Positions 26,230 through 35,016 of a stretch of DNA of 64,000 nucleotides are shown here, piece after piece. The translations under genes were made by a program, and so were the position numbers. The notes beneath the pieces were generated by a model. The model did not search any database, had not been told where the DNA came from, and saw nothing but the letters and a program-made list of their open reading frames with translations. Source of the DNA: Hyphomicrobiales bacterium (GTDB lineage Bacteria; Pseudomonadota; Alphaproteobacteria; Rhizobiales; Rhizobiaceae); contig UBTY01000004.1 of the NCBI GenBank assembly GCA_900468535.1, positions 1-64,000 of the forward strand, read 5' to 3'. Position 1 is the first letter of the stretch, and each line of letters begins with the position of its first letter.

Positions 26230-27204
26230 ATGGGATGGGCTGGCCTAGTTGCTTGTCTGTGCAGGCTTGGCGTCTGCCAGGGCGGAGGAACGTCGATCTT
26301 CAAGGACAGCAAAAAAGCCAGCGGGTATGCCTTCACGCTGCTCGCCGTGTTCATCTTCGCGATCCAGGACAGTTTCTCCAAATATCTCGGCGAGCGCTAT
26401 TCGCCGATCTTCATCACGATGATCCGATACTGGGTTTTTGCGGCATTCGTTATCCTGCTCGCGTCTCGACGCCCCGGCGGCATTCGAGCGGTGGTAGCAA
26501 CGAAGCGGCCGGTTCTCCAGATCGCGCGGGGTGTGCTTCTGGTCGCAGAAATCGCGATGTTCGTTTACGGCTTGGCTCATACGGGTCTTGCCATCACGCA
26601 GGCGATTTTCCAGGCTTCACCCCTGATTGTCACCGTGCTTTCCATCCCGTTTCTTGGCGAACATGTCGGTTGGCGTCGATGGCTCGCCGTCCTTGCGGGC
26701 CTGTTCGGCGTGCTGCTGATCATCAATCCGACAGGAAGCCAGTTCAGCATATTTCTGCTGCTGCCGCTGACATGCTCATTCATGTTCGCCACCTATAGCG
26801 TTGCGACACGGGCCGTCAGCCGGCATGATCCAGCCGTGACGAGCCTCTTCTATACGGCCGTCGGCGGCGCCATTGCCATTTCGCTGCTCGGTCCCTTCTA
26901 TTGGTCTCCTATCGCGTCGTCCGACTGGCTGGTCGTCGGAGCACTGGGGCTCTGCGGCGCGGTCAGCCACTATTGCCTCATCCGCGCCTATGACACCCTG
27001 CAGGCATCTGATGTCCAGCCGCTCACCTATCTGCAGCTCGTCGTCGGCGCGGTCATCGCGGTGCTGTTCTTCAACGAGACGCTCAGCTGGAACATGCTGC
27101 TTGGCGCAGCCATCGTCGTGAGCGCCGGATTGTTCACGATGTGGCGAGAACCGCGCGCGCATTCGAAGAATAACCCCGCAAGCCGATCAGGAATGATGCC
27201 CTGA
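26230..27204 (+). CDS. DMT-superfamily (EamA) transporter
   Basis: 324 residues from the first ATG; ten hydrophobic segments in two EamA repeats, starting YAFTLLAVFIFAIQDSFSKYL. The second half has FFNETLSWNMLLGAAIVVSAGL, the usual repeat end. Inner-membrane drug/metabolite exporter; substrate unknown. Start is doubtful: the ATG at 26230 has no ribosome-binding site and adds 22 atypical residues. GGAGG at 26284-26288 is 7 bases upstream of an in-frame ATC at 26296, giving a 302-residue protein that begins FKDSKKASGY just before helix 1. A non-standard ATC start is therefore plausible. Confidence 0.85.
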   Translation: MGWAGLVACLCRLGVCQGGGTSIFKDSKKASGYAFTLLAVFIFAIQDSFSKYLGERYSPIFITMIRYWVFAAFVILLASRRPGGIRAVVATKRPVLQIARGVLLVAEIAMFVYGLAHTGLAITQAIFQASPLIVTVLSIPFLGEHVGWRRWLAVLAGLFGVLLIINPTGSQFSIFLLLPLTCSFMFATYSVATRAVSRHDPAVTSLFYTAVGGAIAISLLGPFYWSPIASSDWLVVGALGLCGAVSHYCLIRAYDTLQASDVQPLTYLQLVVGAVIAVLFFNETLSWNMLLGAAIVVSAGLFTMWREPRAHSKNNPASRSGMMP

Positions 27205-27351
27205 AGGGGCCATACTTGTCACGATCACGTGAGGCGGCGGCCCTTCTCGAAACAGGCGACTGCAAACGTCGTATCGGCCCTTTGTTGAGCCGCATGTTTG
27301 GTCTAGATGCGAGTTAGTTCCCATACACAGGCCCAGGCCCGTCTCGGGCCG

Positions 27352-28590
27352 ATGAAAGTTCCCATGCATAGCGTTGATACCGACCAGGAAAGTGTCCTGC
27401 GTCATCCCGGATACCTCAATTTTGCTGCATCGCGCGTCCTGTCCTCGCTCGCTTTTCAATCGATGGCCGTGGCGATGGGCTGGATGATCTACGACCAGAC
27501 GAGAAGCGCCTTCGCACTTGGTCTGGTCGGGTTCTGTCAGTTTCTGCCGATGGTCATATTGACCTTTGTGGTCGGCCAGGTGGCCGATCGCTTCGATCGG
27601 CGCCGCATTGGCCTCGTCTGCCAGGTGGTGGAAGGCATAACCGCGCTGGTGCTGGCATTCGCTGCCTGGCACAATATGCTGAGCGCGACCGGGATTCTGA
27701 TCGCCGTTGCAATTCTAGGAGCCGCGCAGGCCTTCGAGCGGCCGACAATGGCAGCGCTGCTTCCGACTGTTGTGCCCGCCAACCTGCTGCAGAAGTCGAT
27801 CGCCACGACAACATCGATGATGCAGACCGCCCTGGTTCTCGGACCATCGCTCGGCGGTCTTCTGTATGGCGTTGATGAGATCGCACCCTTCGCGCTTTCC
27901 TTTGTGCTGTTTCTGATCGCGAGCATCAACGTCATATCGATCAAGATGGAGCGGTTGGCGCCGGCTCGTCAGCCGGTCACCCTGCAATCGGTATTCGCTG
28001 GGGTGCACTTCATCCGAAGCAAGCCTGTCATCCTAGGCACGATTTCACTCGACCTCTTTGCCGTGCTCCTCGGCGGAGCGACTGCCCTGCTGCCTATGTT
28101 TGCCCGCGACATCCTGCATGCGGGGCCGTGGGGGCTTGGTCTCCTTCGCGCCAGCCCGGCCATCGGTGCGGTCGTCATGTCGATCTATCTCGCGCGCCAT
28201 CCCTTGAAGACTGGTGCCGGCCGAAAGATGTTCTGGGCCGTTGCGATATTTGGCGTCGCAACGATCGTCTTCGCGCTCTCGCAGAATATCGCGCTCTCGA
28301 TCGGCGCTCTTTTCGTGGTTGGTGCGTCCGATACGATCAGCGTCGTCGTTCGCAGTTCGCTTGTGCAGCTGCTGACACCTGACGACATGCGCGGCCGCGT
28401 CAACGCGGTGAACTCGCTTTTCATCGGAACGTCGAACCAGCTGGGTGAATTCGAGTCCGGCATGCTCGCAGCACTTCTCGGACCCGTCATGACGGGTGTT
28501 GTTGGAGGATTAGGGACGATTTTCGTCGTGCTGCTCTGGATCAAGCTCTTTCCGGATCTTGTGCGCGTCAAAACTCTGACGGGCGATTAG
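27352..28590 (+). CDS. MFS transporter (EntS-like, MFS_3)
   Basis: 412 residues and about 12 membrane segments. GFCQFLPMVILTFVVGQVADRFDRRRI contains the MFS motif A (GxxADRxxRR) after helix 2; the second half has the RVNAVNSLFIGTSNQLGEFESG segment typical of EntS-like exporters. Three in-frame starts compete (27307, 27352, 27364); none has a strong Shine-Dalgarno sequence and 27352 was chosen as the ATG nearest the first conserved residues with usual length. Probable efflux pump; substrate unknown. Confidence 0.85.
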   Translation: MKVPMHSVDTDQESVLRHPGYLNFAASRVLSSLAFQSMAVAMGWMIYDQTRSAFALGLVGFCQFLPMVILTFVVGQVADRFDRRRIGLVCQVVEGITALVLAFAAWHNMLSATGILIAVAILGAAQAFERPTMAALLPTVVPANLLQKSIATTTSMMQTALVLGPSLGGLLYGVDEIAPFALSFVLFLIASINVISIKMERLAPARQPVTLQSVFAGVHFIRSKPVILGTISLDLFAVLLGGATALLPMFARDILHAGPWGLGLLRASPAIGAVVMSIYLARHPLKTGAGRKMFWAVAIFGVATIVFALSQNIALSIGALFVVGASDTISVVVRSSLVQLLTPDDMRGRVNAVNSLFIGTSNQLGEFESGMLAALLGPVMTGVVGGLGTIFVVLLWIKLFPDLVRVKTLTGD

Positions 28591-28753
28591 AGTATCCTAT
28601 CGCTCGTCGGCGAAGTGGATTTCATCCATCGACATCGCTATCTGTTGGATAGTGCTCGTGCCAAGTCAAAGAGGCGGTGCCGCGGAATATGGGTTTGGCG
28701 TGCGTCCTGAAGACTGCTGGGACGCTGCGCCGTCGTTTCACAAGGGAGAAATC

Positions 28754-29170
28754 ATGTCTGGCGTGACGGACCTGCAAACCCTGTTGGCGACTCTGGAGCC
28801 GGAGCTTCTTTCAGGGGAGTTCGTGTTTGCCGCAGCGCCGCCGGACTCCATGGAAGCCTGCATCGCGCTTAACCCTCTCGGCTTCTTCTCAGAGGCGGAG
28901 GGGCTAACCATCATCCTGCCGGTAGAGGTTGGCGCGAAGACAGGCTGGCCACTCAGTTCTCCCTGCCGCTGTATCTCGATGACCGTGCATTCCTCATTGG
29001 AGGCTGTGGGTCTGACGGCCGCGATGGCCGGAGCGCTTGCCACCCAGGGCATTAGCGCCAACGTGGTCGCTGCCTACTACCATGACCATATCTTCGTACC
29101 GGCCAAGGACGCCGAGCGGGCAATTGCGACGCTCCGCGCGCTTGCCGAAGGCGCTGCCACCGCGCGGTGA
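28754..29170 (+). CDS. ACT-domain protein
   Basis: 138 residues. The C-terminal part (SMTVHSSLEAVGLTAAMAGALATQGISANVVAAYYHDHIFVPAKDAERAI) matches the ACT_7/DUF2241-like domain, often found in free-standing small-molecule sensors. ATG 28754 follows AGGGAGAAATC and is preferred over the in-frame ORF start at 28652. No catalytic residues are recognised. It is followed 50 bp later by a flavin reductase-like gene. Confidence 0.8.
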   Translation: MSGVTDLQTLLATLEPELLSGEFVFAAAPPDSMEACIALNPLGFFSEAEGLTIILPVEVGAKTGWPLSSPCRCISMTVHSSLEAVGLTAAMAGALATQGISANVVAAYYHDHIFVPAKDAERAIATLRALAEGAATAR

Positions 29171-29220
29171 CGACAGATTGCCTTCGCACCTTATTTCAGC
29201 TCCAACGGAACCATCAGGAC

Positions 29221-29799
29221 ATGAACAGCCACATCAAGCCGGTCGAACTCTCAAAGGCCGGGCGCCTTGTCAATCATGGGCCGACGGTGCTGGTGTCGGC
29301 TCGTCACCAGGGTGTCGATAACGTGATGGCCGTGGCATGGTGCTGCGGTCTCGATTTCGATCCGCCCAAGCTGACTGTCGTGCTCGACAAGATAGCTCAT
29401 ACCCGCAGCCTTATCGAGGCCAGCGGTGAGTTCGTCGTTCAGGTGCCGACCTTCGAACAGGTCGGCTTGACCGACGAAGTCGGCACGCTCAGCTTCTATT
29501 CAGAGCCGGATAAGTTGGCCAACGCCAAAGTGCCTTTGTTTGAGATGCCCGGTCAGAATATGCCCTTTGTCGAGGGATGCTCCGCTTGGCTTGTCTGCAA
29601 GGTAATCAACGAGCCTCACGTTCAGGAAGAATACGACCTCTTCGTTGCCGAGGTCACAGCGGCCTGGGCCGACGACCGTGTTTTTAGCGGTGGCCGGTGG
29701 CATTTCGAAACCGCTGAGCCGAAATGGCGTAGCATCCACCATGTTGCCGGCGGGCATTTCTATGCAATCGGCGACCCGGTGGACGCCAAAACTCGGTGA
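29221..29799 (+). CDS. Flavin reductase-like domain protein
   Basis: 192 residues. The FMN-binding split barrel is seen in LVSARHQGVDNVMAVAWCCGLDFDPPKLTVVLDK and FVVQVPTFEQVGLTDEVG. These proteins supply reduced flavin to monooxygenases or bind FMN with unknown role. ATG 29221 has AGGAC just upstream; the ORF start at 29167 overlaps the preceding gene and lacks support. It is convergent with a MarR regulator. Confidence 0.82.
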   Translation: MNSHIKPVELSKAGRLVNHGPTVLVSARHQGVDNVMAVAWCCGLDFDPPKLTVVLDKIAHTRSLIEASGEFVVQVPTFEQVGLTDEVGTLSFYSEPDKLANAKVPLFEMPGQNMPFVEGCSAWLVCKVINEPHVQEEYDLFVAEVTAAWADDRVFSGGRWHFETAEPKWRSIHHVAGGHFYAIGDPVDAKTR

Positions 29800-29885
29800 G
29801 CCGCCTGTGTAGAACAGCGGATATGTCACGTTCGGTACTGGTTTAAGGACGCGATCGCACGGCTCGTTTTCCCGCTTGGCAGCCG

Positions 29886-30350
29886 TCAGCCCTTTGTTGC
29901 AAACGGCGCTCGGCTGGTGTCGTTGAGCGTTTCGCTCAATTCGCTGAGCAGTCCTGACAGTAGCGCCAGCTTCTCCGTGCCGAATTGCGTCTCGATGCGA
30001 TCGCGTGTTCGCCGTGCCGCCCTTCCGACATCGTTGAGGACCGCCGTTCCGCTTTCCGTGATGGTGAGCAGGCGAGAGCGCTTGTCATCGGGACTCACTT
30101 CCCTGCGGATGAAGCCGCGCTGTTCCAGTCGGTCGACACATTTCGTCACCGACGACCGATCGAGCGCGATTGCCTCGCCAAGCGTACGCTGGTCGATGCG
30201 CGGCTGAAGCTGAATGAAGGCGAGAGCCGCAAATTGAGTCGGCGTAAAGTCCTGCGCCCTTGCCTCGTCGAGAAAAATGCTCGTCGCGATTTGATGGCAC
30301 CGTCGAATGAGAAACCCCGGCGCCTTCCACACATCATCAGCCTGAACCAC
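29886..30350 (-). CDS. MarR-family regulator
   Basis: 154 residues. Winged-helix elements: FTPTQFAALAFIQLQP, RTLGEAIALDRSSVTKCVDRLEQRGFIRRE and wing DDKRSRLLTIT. The GTG at 30350 is preceded by GGGGGAG at 7 bases and gives the normal MarR N-terminus; an in-frame ATG at 30392 would add 14 residues without a ribosome-binding site. Target genes are unknown; the dehydrogenase operon at 30722 is divergent and the flavin reductase gene is convergent. Confidence 0.88.
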   Translation of the reverse strand: MVQADDVWKAPGFLIRRCHQIATSIFLDEARAQDFTPTQFAALAFIQLQPRIDQRTLGEAIALDRSSVTKCVDRLEQRGFIRREVSPDDKRSRLLTITESGTAVLNDVGRAARRTRDRIETQFGTEKLALLSGLLSELSETLNDTSRAPFATKG

Positions 30351-30408
30351 GAAAATTCTCCCCCAGCATTGACGCATCCCAGGTAGTGTCATAACTGATT
30401 ATAAGGAT

Positions 30409-30423
30409 GCGAACAATATTCGC
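30409..30423. promoter_or_regulatory. Inverted repeat in the MarR-dehydrogenase intergenic region
   Basis: GCGAA-CAATA-TTCGC lies 59 bp upstream of the MarR gene start, a likely position for autoregulation. The rest of the 371-bp gap (30351-30721) shows a CTGACGTCAG palindrome at 30463-30472 and no convincing gene. Confidence 0.35.
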
Positions 30424-30721
30424 GCTTAGCTTTGAGGGGATGGTGAGATTATGTGTCGCTGTCTGACGTCAGCCGCGGTCACTACAGAAAATCAGCTAGG
30501 GCGAATCCGTCGTTCTGCAAGTCGCCGAACGCCGCGCGCAATGCGCCGCTACTTTTCAAGGGGAAGGGCGGCCGAACACTGTCCGAACATTTCAGGACGA
30601 GTGTGGGCTCAGTCGATATCAGCGACCGCTACCGTCCCCAGCTAGGCACGCCGCCCCGTATTTGGCTGTGCGCGCCTTCGCCACGCCCCCTAAAATTTAT
30701 TCATAACAACGAGGTTCAACC

Positions 30722-31468
30722 ATGAACGCTAAATTCGACGGCCTCAGCCGAAGACAGGTGCTGCGCTCCGGCGTCGCCGCCTTCTTCGTGCTTGCGGCAG
30801 GAAGCGCTGGCGCCACGATCATTCGCGGCGCGCCACCGTTCAAGCCTTTTGACTACAACCCGCCCGAAACGCTTGGGCCGAGCGGCTGGTACTTCTTCAA
30901 CGCCGAGGAAGCCGGCACCGTCGAGGCAATCGTGTCGCGTATCATTCCGGCCGATGAACTGAGCGTCAGCGGCAAGGACGCCGGATGCGCGACCTTCATC
31001 GATCGGCAGCTTGCCGGGTCCTACGGGACCTTCGAGCGTCTCTATATGCGAGGACCGTTCATGGCCGGCACGCCTGAGCACGGTGACCAGTCCGAACTTG
31101 TCCCACAGCAGCGCTACAGGATCGGGATCGCGGCGCTCAATGCACACTGTCGCAGCGCCATGGGCAAGGCCTTTGCCGAGCTTGGCGAGACCGACCAGGA
31201 CAAGGTCCTCAAGGGGCTGGAGAGTGGCGAGATCAAGCTGGATGCGATCGATTCGAAGATGTTCTTCGGTCAGCTGCTCACCAACACGATGGAAGGATTC
31301 TTTGCCGATCCGATCTATGGCGGCAACCGCGACATGGTTTCCTGGAAGATGATCGGCTTCCCAGGCGCGCGCTACGACTACCGTGAATATGTCGAACGCC
31401 ACAACGAGAAAATCGACCTCCCGCCGCTGAGCATTGCCGGCCGGCCGGAATGGACAGCAAGGAACTAA
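30722..31468 (+). CDS. Small subunit of a membrane dehydrogenase (gluconate 2-dehydrogenase subunit 3 family)
   Basis: 248 residues. A twin-arginine signal, SRRQVLRSGVAAFFVLAAG, is at residues 8-30, so the folded complex is exported by Tat. The body (AGTVEAIVSRIIPADELS, DPIYGGNRDMVSWKMIGFPGA) fits the gluconate 2-dehydrogenase subunit 3 family. It acts as chaperone or escort for the flavoprotein encoded next (3-bp gap), which lacks its own signal. The substrate is a sugar, sugar acid or polyol. Confidence 0.9.
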   Translation: MNAKFDGLSRRQVLRSGVAAFFVLAAGSAGATIIRGAPPFKPFDYNPPETLGPSGWYFFNAEEAGTVEAIVSRIIPADELSVSGKDAGCATFIDRQLAGSYGTFERLYMRGPFMAGTPEHGDQSELVPQQRYRIGIAALNAHCRSAMGKAFAELGETDQDKVLKGLESGEIKLDAIDSKMFFGQLLTNTMEGFFADPIYGGNRDMVSWKMIGFPGARYDYREYVERHNEKIDLPPLSIAGRPEWTARN

Positions 31469-31471
31469 GAC

Positions 31472-33238
31472 ATGGCGCGCAAACTGCCTTCCACCGACGC
31501 AGTGGTCATCGGCCTTGGCTGGGCCGGGGCGATCATCGCAAATGAACTGACCGACCAGGGCCTTGACGTCGTGGCGCTCGAACGCGGCCCGTGGCGCGAT
31601 ACCGCCGCGGATTTCAACGTGGCCTCCGTCGCCGACGAACTGCGCTATGCCCAGCGTCAGGAACTGATGCTGCGGACCGCGCAGAACACCATCACGGCAC
31701 GCAACAATCCCTCCCAGACGGCGCTGCCGATGCGCAATTGGGGATCGTTCCATCCCGGCAACGGCACCGGCGGCGCCGGCAATCACTGGGCGGGCATCAC
31801 ATTCCGCTTCCAGCCGGACGAATTTCGCCTGAAGAGCCACCTGACCGAAAAGTACGGCGCGTCAGCCATTCCTGAAGAGCTTGTCCTGCAGGATTGGGGC
31901 ACCGACTGGAATGAAATGGAGCCCTTCTACGATGCCTTCGACAAGATTGCGGGCATCTCCGGGAAAGCCGGAAATCTCCGCGGCGAGATCAAGGAGGGCG
32001 GCAATCCTTTCGAGGGACCGCGATCCAACGAGTATCCGACGGGGCCGATGAAGCAGCCCTATGGCCCGACCTTGTTTGCCAAGGCGGCGAAAGACCTCGG
32101 TTACAATCCGTTCCCGGTTCCATCCGCGCTGATCTCTGAGCCCTATACCAACCCGCTCGGCGTCACGATGGGGCCCTGCACCTTCTGCGGCTTCTGCACC
32201 AACTACGGCTGCGCCAACTATTCGAAGGCGAGCGCGATCACGACGATCCTGCCGGCTCTCGTGCGCAAGTCCAACTTCACCGCCCGCACAAATTCCGAGG
32301 TATTGAGGATCACGCTCGATTCCACGGGCAAGAAGGCAACGGGTGTCATCTTTGTCGACTCCTCGGGCGAGGAGTGGGAACAGCCCGCCGATCTGGTCGT
32401 GGTGACCGCCTTTACTTTCGAGAACGTGCGCCTGATGCTGCTGTCTGGCGTCGGCACGCCCTACGATCCGGCCACCAATGTCGGCACGACGGGCCGCAAC
32501 TACGCCTATCAAACGGCAAACGGCGTGCAGCTCTTCTTCGATGACAAGAACTTCAATCCGTTCATTGGCGGCGGCGCCGTCGGCATGGGTATCGACGAGT
32601 TCAACAACGACAACTTCGACCACTCGGGCCTTGGCTTCTTCGGTGGCGGCAGCATCCGCATCACGCCGATCGGCGCTGCTCCCATCAACTACCGTCCGAC
32701 ACCTCCTGGCACGCCGAAATGGGGTTCGGATTGGAAGAAGGCAACAGTGAAGCACTACCTGTCGACCGCAAGCGTCGGCTGCGAGGCCTCCAGCTACACG
32801 ACACGCAACAACTACCTGTCGCTTGATCCGACCTACACGGACCGTCTCGGCAGGCCGCTGCTGCGCGTCACCTTCGACTTCCCTGAAAACGACTTGAAGA
32901 TGGCATCCTATTGCACTGACAAGGTTGCCGAAATCGCGGAAGCTATGGGTGCCAAGCAGATCGTCAAGAATCCGATGAAAGGGCATTGGAATACCGGCCC
33001 CTATCAATCGTCTCACGTTGTCGGCGGTTTCGTCATGGGCGCCGATCCGAAGACTAGCTCGGTCAACAAATACCTGCAGACTTGGGATGTACCGAACCTC
33101 TTCGTCGTCGGCGCCTCCGCCTTCCCGCAGAACCCCGGCTACAACCCCACCGGTACGGTCGGCGCACTGGCGTTCAAGGCGGCGGATGCCATCCGCAACC
33201 AGTATCTGAAAAACCCCGGACCGTTGGTGCAAGCATGA
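31472..33238 (+). CDS. GMC-family flavoprotein subunit of a periplasmic dehydrogenase
   Basis: 588 residues. The FAD-binding motif VIGLGWAGAIIANELTDQGL is N-terminal; the C-terminal part has GGFVMGADPKTSSVNKYLQ and the active-site region FPQNPGYNPTGTVGALAF. A Cys-rich segment, GPCTFCGFCTNYGCANY at about residues 235-250, resembles the iron-sulfur site of FAD-glucose and fructose dehydrogenases. There is no signal peptide, so export is by hitch-hiking with the Tat-signalled small subunit. Electrons probably pass to the triheme cytochrome c encoded next. Gluconate, 2-ketogluconate, sorbitol and glucose are candidate substrates. Confidence 0.9.
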   Translation: MARKLPSTDAVVIGLGWAGAIIANELTDQGLDVVALERGPWRDTAADFNVASVADELRYAQRQELMLRTAQNTITARNNPSQTALPMRNWGSFHPGNGTGGAGNHWAGITFRFQPDEFRLKSHLTEKYGASAIPEELVLQDWGTDWNEMEPFYDAFDKIAGISGKAGNLRGEIKEGGNPFEGPRSNEYPTGPMKQPYGPTLFAKAAKDLGYNPFPVPSALISEPYTNPLGVTMGPCTFCGFCTNYGCANYSKASAITTILPALVRKSNFTARTNSEVLRITLDSTGKKATGVIFVDSSGEEWEQPADLVVVTAFTFENVRLMLLSGVGTPYDPATNVGTTGRNYAYQTANGVQLFFDDKNFNPFIGGGAVGMGIDEFNNDNFDHSGLGFFGGGSIRITPIGAAPINYRPTPPGTPKWGSDWKKATVKHYLSTASVGCEASSYTTRNNYLSLDPTYTDRLGRPLLRVTFDFPENDLKMASYCTDKVAEIAEAMGAKQIVKNPMKGHWNTGPYQSSHVVGGFVMGADPKTSSVNKYLQTWDVPNLFVVGASAFPQNPGYNPTGTVGALAFKAADAIRNQYLKNPGPLVQA

Positions 33239-34464
33239 GAAACTCCCTTCTGATTGCGGCAGGCGCTCTGGCGCTGGTCGCACAATCCGCCGCTGCCCAG
33301 TCGGCGCGCGAGGACTCCTTCGAGCAGATCGACAAGGGGCGCTATCTTGCTACCCTCGGCGACTGTTCGGCCTGCCATACGGCGCCCGGCGGAAAGCCGT
33401 TCGCCGGGGGCGTGGTACTGAAGACACCATTCGGCGATCTCGTCGGCGCCAACATCACGCCCGATCCGGAAACGGGTATCGGCCGCATGACAGCCGACGA
33501 GTTCCAGAAGGTTATGTCCGAAGGCGAGGGCAGGGGCGGATATCACCTTTATGGCGCCATGCCGTTCACGGCCTATACCAAGGTCTCCAAAGAGGACAAC
33601 GCCGCGATCTACGCCTATCTCCAGAGCCTGGAGCCGGTGAACAACAAGGTGGAAACAAATCAGCTGCCATTCCCGTTCGACGTGCGCGCCAGCCTCTCGG
33701 TCTGGAATGCCTTGAACTTCGACAAGGGCGAATTCAAGCCAGACGCTTCGAAATCGCCGGACTGGAACCGGGGTGCATATATCGTTCAGGGTCTGGCGCA
33801 CTGCGGCACCTGTCATACGCCGAAGAACCTGATGGGGGGCGACAAGAACAGTCAGTTCCTCCAGGGCGGCAATCTCGACAACTGGTACGCGCCCGACATC
33901 ACCACGGACGCTCACAAGGGGATTGGTGCGTGGACGGAAGACGACATCGTTGCCTATCTGAAGACCGGCACAAATCGCTTCGATATAGCCTCGGGGCCGA
34001 TGGCCGAAGAGGTTGAAAAGTCGAGCCAGCACTGGACCGATGCGGACCTGAAAGCGGTAGCGAGCTATCTGAAGGACAGCGGTGAAATCACGGCCTCTGT
34101 CCCGCAGCCGATCCCGGCAAGCGACGGCCGCATGGTTGCGGGGGCCGCGATCTATGCCGACCGTTGCTCGGCCTGCCACACGCCGAACGGCGCAGGCGTA
34201 CCGAAGCTGTTTCCGCAACTCGCCAGTGCGGCCTTTGTCAACAACGACGATGCCACGAACCTCATGCGCGTGGTTCTCGCCGGTAGCCAATCAGGCGGCA
34301 CGCATGCGGCACCGACAGGCCCCTCGATGCCCTCCTTTGCCTGGAACCTTTCCGACAAGGATGTAGCCAACGTGCTGACCTATGTCCGCAACAGTTGGGG
34401 TAATGCGGCGCCCGCCGTGGAAGCATCACAGGTAGAGAAGCTTCGCGAAGCATTGCGCGACTGA
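33235..34464 (+). CDS. Triheme cytochrome c subunit of the membrane dehydrogenase
   Basis: 409 residues, overlapping the flavoprotein stop by 4 bp (ATGA). A Sec signal peptide (MRNSLLIAAGALALVAQSAA, cleavage after AQ) is followed by three heme-binding motifs: CSACH at 44-48, CGTCH at 190-194 and CSACH at 311-315. This three-heme layout is standard for gluconate, sorbitol and alcohol dehydrogenase cytochrome subunits, which pass electrons to ubiquinone. A GC-rich hairpin follows the stop. Confidence 0.93.
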   Translation: MRNSLLIAAGALALVAQSAAAQSAREDSFEQIDKGRYLATLGDCSACHTAPGGKPFAGGVVLKTPFGDLVGANITPDPETGIGRMTADEFQKVMSEGEGRGGYHLYGAMPFTAYTKVSKEDNAAIYAYLQSLEPVNNKVETNQLPFPFDVRASLSVWNALNFDKGEFKPDASKSPDWNRGAYIVQGLAHCGTCHTPKNLMGGDKNSQFLQGGNLDNWYAPDITTDAHKGIGAWTEDDIVAYLKTGTNRFDIASGPMAEEVEKSSQHWTDADLKAVASYLKDSGEITASVPQPIPASDGRMVAGAAIYADRCSACHTPNGAGVPKLFPQLASAAFVNNDDATNLMRVVLAGSQSGGTHAAPTGPSMPSFAWNLSDKDVANVLTYVRNSWGNAAPAVEASQVEKLREALRD

Positions 34465-34475
34465 CGCGCAAGTTC

Positions 34476-34505
34476 GGGAGGCCGGGAGCCCCGGCCTCTC
34501 CTGTT
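34476..34505 (+). terminator. Terminator-like hairpin after the dehydrogenase operon
   Basis: GAGGCCGGG-AGC-CCCGGCCTC (34478-34498) is a perfect 9-bp stem beginning 13 bp after the stop codon, followed by the moderately T-rich CTGTTCTT. It probably ends the three-gene transcript. Confidence 0.65.
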
Positions 34506-34565
34506 CTTGAGGTGGCTAAGATCTAAGCCGTCGTGCAAGCCATTAGGCCTGCTAAAATCCCATTG

Positions 34566-34635
34566 CGGAGGAAACCTCCGAAGGTCTTCCTTTCATATGA
34601 AAGGATAACGTGCGGTTGTGATTCGAGTTCGAATC
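34566..34635. repeat. Three consecutive inverted repeats in a long intergenic region
   Basis: Within 70 bp lie CGGAGG-AAA-CCTCCG (34566-34580), the perfect 16-bp palindrome CCTTTCATATGAAAGG (34589-34604) and GATTCGA-GT-TCGAATC (34620-34635). They sit about 380 bp upstream of the giant repeat gene in a 552-bp gap (34465-35016) with no supported gene. They may be regulator sites or small RNA hairpins; the role is unknown. Confidence 0.5.
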
Positions 34636-35016
34636 GCTGGATCTCTATTCCTGCTGTCGCACCCAATTCCCGCAGAATATGAGCAGCAATTTATTTCTGA
34701 ACTGTAACAAGCGTTCTCGGTTGTGCCCGCAAAGGTTTCGCAATTGTAACGTCAGATAGCGATGTCTCGCATCGGCCAGCCATGCGCAAGGTTGGCCGTA
34801 TGGAATTGCCCAGCAGTCACGTCGGATCTCCATTCCGGCATTGGGGCCTCCTCCAGGGATCGTTTGATTGAGCATTTTTAGAACCATTTCGGACAGCGGC
34901 CGGCATATCGGACGCTCTTGTGGATTTGCAGCGACGAGCTTTGCGCCGCTGGGCTCGCGAGAGCGATTCACTCGCCAAGGCCGCCGTTCCTCACAATTTC
35001 TCAACGGATATTCAGC

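Noticed and set aside
30451..30725. Small plus-strand ORFs between MarR and the dehydrogenase operon
   Set aside because: No well-placed Shine-Dalgarno sequence, Arg/Ser-rich out-of-frame type composition and no domain.
34620..34640. tRNA T-arm-like string with TTCGAAT
   Set aside because: No acceptor, D or anticodon arms can be folded around it and no CCA end; better explained as one of three inverted repeats.
34645..35004. 119-residue minus-strand ORF upstream of the giant repeat gene
   Set aside because: No recognisable domain, no convincing ribosome-binding site and it overlaps the leader of the repeat gene.
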